Origin: Paramecium pentaurelia
Taxonomy: Eukaryota; Ciliophora; Oligohymenophorea; Peniculida; Parameciidae
Assembly: GCA_905183005.1 (NCBI GenBank)
Contig: CAJJDO010000033.1
Coordinates: 564,295-628,294 of the forward strand
Length of the DNA: 64,000 nt
Reading direction: 5' to 3'
Shown: positions 60,488-64,000 of the stretch, piece after piece
How the letters are laid out: every line of letters begins with the position of its first letter
How positions within the stretch are numbered: the first letter of the stretch is position 1
Notes under the pieces: model-generated
What the model saw: only the letters and a program-made list of their open reading frames with translations
Told to the model about the DNA's origin: nothing
The model's database searches: none
Program-made: the position numbers and the translations under genes

Positions 60488-62327
60488 AAATATATAGTTT
60501 ACATATCCAGATTCAATAATTTAAATGATATTGTCAAAAATAACAATTCAATAAGAAAGATTTTCTACAACAACAATTATAAACTTCTTTAACTTCATGA
60601 TTAATATCAAATAACTTTAATTTTTTGATTCTTCGTTAACAAAATTTTAACTTGTATTAATATGAATTATTTTATCAAAATATTTTAAAAAAACTTAACA
60701 TAGTTCTAATGAATATAATCATGAATTTCGACAACAAAATATAAAAAATTCTTTTTAAGATGATATATGCATTTTTATTTATAATCAACAATTTTTCCAT
60801 TCAATTAAGGGTAATGTTACTATTAACCAAAAAGTCATCAAGAAATATTTAAGATTTTATATAAATAAGGATTCATATTATTTATCCATCTTATTTAGTT
60901 ATCTTGTGATCAAATAATTTCAATTAAAATCAACATTCTTCAAGAAAATTATGATAAATACTCATCATAAGAAAGTGTATTATAAATTATGAGATAATTC
61001 ATACTTTTAAGGAAAATAATTTAAAGCAATCTAAAAAACAATTAGGTAACTGGAGAGCTACCTGGAATGGATGCAGTGACAATAAAAATCCATGGATACA
61101 GCCTAATATCCAGGAAGCTATAAAATACTATGAATTTGAATGAAAAGAAGGTTATAGTAATGCCTACAATCAATTAATAAGGTTAACTATAAAAATTAAG
61201 TATAATTAGAATAAAAAGTACGAATGATATTATAGAAGAAATGTAAATGATTTGATTTACAGGATGGCCTTTATTTTAATTATATAAAAATGTATTAAGT
61301 TGAATAGTAATATAGAAGAAAATAGATAGAGAAGATTTAAAGAAAATTTTTGAGACTAAAAGAAAAGAAATTTAAAAGCATACTAGTAGTTTTATTATTT
61401 ATTATTTTAATTTGTCTTCACTGATTACGGTTAAATAAAGAAATTGATGGATGTAATCTAGTGGGATTATCAGGGTAGATATGGCTATTGGAAAGAAAAA
61501 ATGTATGATGGCCAAAATAAATGGAAATAAAGTTAATATCTCAATTAGAATAACAAAAAGAAATAAGTGAAAAAGAGATGAAATTTAATATTTAAACATT
61601 TAAACATTTAATAGTATTTATTTTTACCATAGATTTAGCAAACTATCAAGGCTTATAAACCATTTTCTGGGATGTATGTAAGAAGTTTATTTATAGCCCT
61701 ATATAATTGAATGGGTTATTATGGGGTTTTCAACAATTATTTCTTTGGTTTTATTTCAATTGTGATCGAAATTTAGTGATAATCATAAGAAGTAGATTAG
61801 GCATTTCCAACATTTTCAGTTAATTCAGAAATCTTCTTTATCGAAAATAGAATATTTAAAAAACCAAGATTGAATAATAAGGATCTACTTTGCCATTGTT
61901 AATTTTATGAAAAATTTTATTGATATGACAAAGGCACTTTCTAGCTCTTTTCAAATTAGTAATACACTTTAATGAATTGATAGAAGATTTTTGAAGGATT
62001 AAATTAAATAAATTCTACAGATAATATTATGTTTATTAATAACAGATCTATAAAGTTTGTGATAATAAAAGGTAAAATTAAAAACAACAAATTTGAAACT
62101 AGAATTAGCTTCTCTCAAATCTACTCTTAAACAGATTTTCTTTTTTTTATTTTGGGTAGTTAATTGTTAGTCTTCATGTATCCTATAATTTAAATAATCG
62201 AATTTCGGTCAGCTGTGAGATAGACGAATTGAGGACAAAGTATTTTCAGACGAAATAAAGAAATTTGAAAAATTAAATTACGATAAAAATTAAATGGTTT
62301 GTAAGAGTATTTTCCTGAATGGCATTC
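60488..62327. other. About 1.8 kb with decayed coding-like patches
   Basis: No intact gene. Around 61040-61260 one plus-strand frame reads like protein (QLGNWRATWNGCSDNKNPW, IQEAIKYYEFE) but is cut by TGA codons at about 61140 and 61224. At 61455-61530 another frame gives IQWDYQGRYGYWKEKMYDG. At 61640-61790 hydrophobic patches occur. These could be remnants of a gene or a gene with introns I could not resolve. The rest is AT-rich. Confidence 0.35.
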
Positions 62328-62401
62328 TTCTCTTTTCTATTACCTCCGTTGGTATAGGGAGTTTACTCCCTATGCCACCGGAGGTAATAGAAAAAAGAGA
62401 A
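62328..62401. repeat. GC-rich near-perfect inverted repeat (hairpin)
   Basis: Two arms, 62328-62362 and 62365-62401, separated by a 2-base loop, pair over about 35 bases. The core has CTATTACCTCCG on the left and CGGAGGTAATAG on the right; TATAGGGAGT meets ACTCCCTATG. The only flaws are one T-C mismatch, one T-G (wobble in RNA) and a 2-base bulge in the A run. The core is far richer in G+C than anything nearby. It also lies inside a short open frame (ATG 62294 to TGA 62407). Function unknown. Confidence 0.9.
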
Positions 62402-62460
62402 AGTAGATGAGGAGGAACAGTCTGAAGGAGAAGAAGCAGGAGGAGAAAAATGTGGGTTTA
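62402..62460. other. Purine-rich, GC-elevated tract beside the hairpin
   Basis: Immediately after the hairpin the plus strand becomes almost pure purine (repeated GAGGAG and GAAGGAG units). One frame would encode an acidic peptide (EKVDEEEQSEGEEAGGEKCG). Its composition differs sharply from the surrounding spacer. Confidence 0.6.
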
Positions 62461-63560
62461 TAATTGTCCAAAAAATAAAAAAAGAATGCTAATTAAGAAA
62501 ATTAAATTTCTAAATTAGATATAATAATAAGTATGGAGCAACCTTAAAATTAAATTAATCATGTTTGCAAAATTAAACTTCTATTAAATGATTAAAAATA
62601 TTTATAAACCTTAATTATCAAGGTTATTAAAAAATTGTGAATTATTGAATAATCAATTAATTATAATTTTGTAATCATCAACCTAAACATAAATATATAA
62701 GTGAACCCAATAATAGAATCATTAAATTTCTTCTTTTTATATATTTAGTTATTCTATAAATTTCCTATTGTTGAAAGTTGTTCACATAGAACTTAAGTTA
62801 ATAAGTAATTAAGACTATTAGATGGCTGTTAGAGAAATATAATTTCTTAACCCTTTCAATAATATCCTTCTTTTTGATGATTAAAGTATCTTTTCAGTCT
62901 TTTTAATTTATTATACTTTTAATATCAATCAAATAATAATAATAATAAATGGTTATGATGCATTACTTTGAAGAGAGAACTTTTGAAAAATCATTCAATC
63001 ACCATTTTTTATCTTGTGATAGGTTATTTATAAGATTAACTTTATTTTTGAATTCTTGAAGTATCTGTTTTCTTATCTTTTTGATAAAATATATCTTTTA
63101 CGATTTATGAATATAAACTTAATCCCTATAATCAATAATATTAAATTAAGTAAATCTATCATATAATATCCTAGATGTTTTATAAAAAGAAAGTTGTGTT
63201 AATTAAGTATTCTTTAAGAAATTATATCAATTTTTATTTAATCTCTTCATTGTTCTTATTATTCTCTGTTTAGATTAATAATGTAAAGAAGTATCATTTA
63301 AAATAAATCTCAAGAAATATTAATTGATAACAGTTATATGATATTTTAATAAATAATCCCTACACTAAACTGATCGTATATTTTAATAATATACAAATAA
63401 ATGTAAGGTATATATAACTTAAATAGAATAAATCTTTAAAAAATAAGAATTTACCTAGCTTTAGAAGTGAAGATTAAGAGTGATACTAATAAAGACACAA
63501 TTAAAACTGAATAGAAGAAATTGTTTGGAAATATATTTGTTTGTTTGATAATGATCAAAA
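62461..63560. other. Intergenic, about 1.1 kb, nothing recognised
   Basis: AT-rich spacer up to the 3' end of the WD40 gene. No coding frame of quality. Confidence 0.4.
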
Positions 63561-64000
63561 TCACTTTTTCTATAAGTCTTCTAAAAAGCAACTTCCTTTT
63601 TGTTTAAACAATGTCTTTAAATATATACCTGATTGATTGATAAACTCTCCTTTCAAAATTAGTGCTCCTTATGCTTAAAATATTGCTTATTAGGATATAA
63701 GGAGTTTAGTGATGTAATTGGAGGCTTAAAATATCAAAACAATTAATATTACCTTCTTATAATGGACAATTTTATTAGAGTGGAATCTTAAATTATGCAA
63801 GAATGAATATCTTTGTAGTTTTTATCAGAGGATTTAATTTCTTATCCTGTTTTGACATCCCAAAGACGGATAGACTAATCATAACTACCAGAAGCTAATG
63901 TATTTCCATCAGGAGAGAAACAGACTGACTAGACAGTACTAGTATGACCATCTAATTTGGCATTTTATTATCCTGTTTTGACATCCCATAGACGGATAGA
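63561..64000 (-). CDS. WD40-repeat protein, 3' part (5' end outside window), with a frame break
   Basis: Reading inward from the window edge: SIRLWDVKTGQQ, then HTSTVQSVCFSPDGNTLASG and SYDQSIRLWDVKTGQE, tandem WD40 units of 42 residues (126 bp). Downstream, after a 28-nt intron (63725-63752), comes the tail typical of Paramecium WD proteins: QGALILKGEFINQSG and TLFKQKGSCFLEDLQKK, ending in TGA at 63561-63563. Between the repeats and tail, GAAT is doubled on the plus strand at 63801-63808. The extra four bases shift the frame exactly where DILAQFKIPLQQN is expected. So the gene is either broken or misread here. Confidence 0.8.

Noticed and set aside
62328..62401. Hairpin as a bacterial rho-independent terminator
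   Set aside because: The host is a eukaryote, the stem is far longer than a terminator and it is not followed by a T run.
1..64000. tRNA or rRNA genes and CRISPR arrays
   Set aside because: No cloverleaf-like or rRNA-like sequence and no regular spaced repeats were found by eye; a tRNA scan was not possible.

Overview
The window is eukaryotic nuclear DNA from a ciliate, almost certainly the somatic (macronuclear) genome of a Paramecium species. Three things show this. (1) Long, conserved reading frames appear only if TAA and TAG are read as glutamine and TGA is the sole stop. (2) Genes are cut by tiny GT...AG introns, here 19-32 nt, and removing them restores frame in gene after gene; nearly every model below gives a whole number of codons. 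(3) The content is Paramecium-like: a trichocyst matrix protein, a Piwi protein, a cGMP-dependent protein kinase, an SK-type K+ channel, TmcB-like giant membrane proteins, and a WD40 protein with the tail typical of Paramecium WD proteins. The DNA is very AT-rich and genes are packed tightly on both strands.

Layout. 0.3-8.1 kb: cGMP-dependent protein kinase, Alba protein, Ser/Thr kinase, dual-specificity phosphatase and RING/TRAF zinc-finger protein. 8.3-16.1 kb: an unknown protein, a coiled-coil protein, a MORN protein with a lipid-anchor N-terminus, small unknown proteins and a DG(T/S)GRD-motif protein. 16.4-20.6 kb: a seven-membrane-segment protein fused to a pseudokinase, whose stop overlaps the start of a diverged Piwi gene, then a small membrane protein. 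20.7-30.8 kb: two tandem TmcB-like proteins of about 1,660-1,680 residues. 31.2-38.6 kb: SK-type K+ channel, coiled-coil protein, a membrane protein of mitochondrial type and a B-box-like protein. 38.7-45.5 kb: a broken SEH1-like nucleoporin gene, mitochondrial ribosomal mS41, CFAP77, a small membrane protein, a TPR protein and a PG-rich-repeat (STPG-like) protein. 46-51.8 kb: Na+/H+ exchanger, trichocyst matrix protein, a micro-protein and a G-patch protein. 52.7-56.8 kb: a pseudokinase and an LRR-ankyrin protein, around a perfect 1,102-bp duplication split by one N, which looks like an unmerged assembly overlap. 57-64 kb: small proteins, a MUL1-like mitochondrial E3, a poorly coding stretch with a strikingly GC-rich hairpin, and the 3' end of a WD40 gene.

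There is no operon-like logic, but themes recur: second-messenger and ion signalling (PKG, kinases, K+ channel, Na+/H+ exchanger, TmcB-like and 7TM-pseudokinase proteins), cilia (CFAP77, STPG-like, coiled-coil proteins), small RNA (Piwi), secretion of trichocysts, and mitochondria (mS41, MUL1-like and several small membrane proteins). Distances between genes can be extremely small: an ATGA overlap, an 11-bp gap between same-strand genes, and 18 bp between divergent starts. Functional names rest on motifs seen by eye; no database search was possible.
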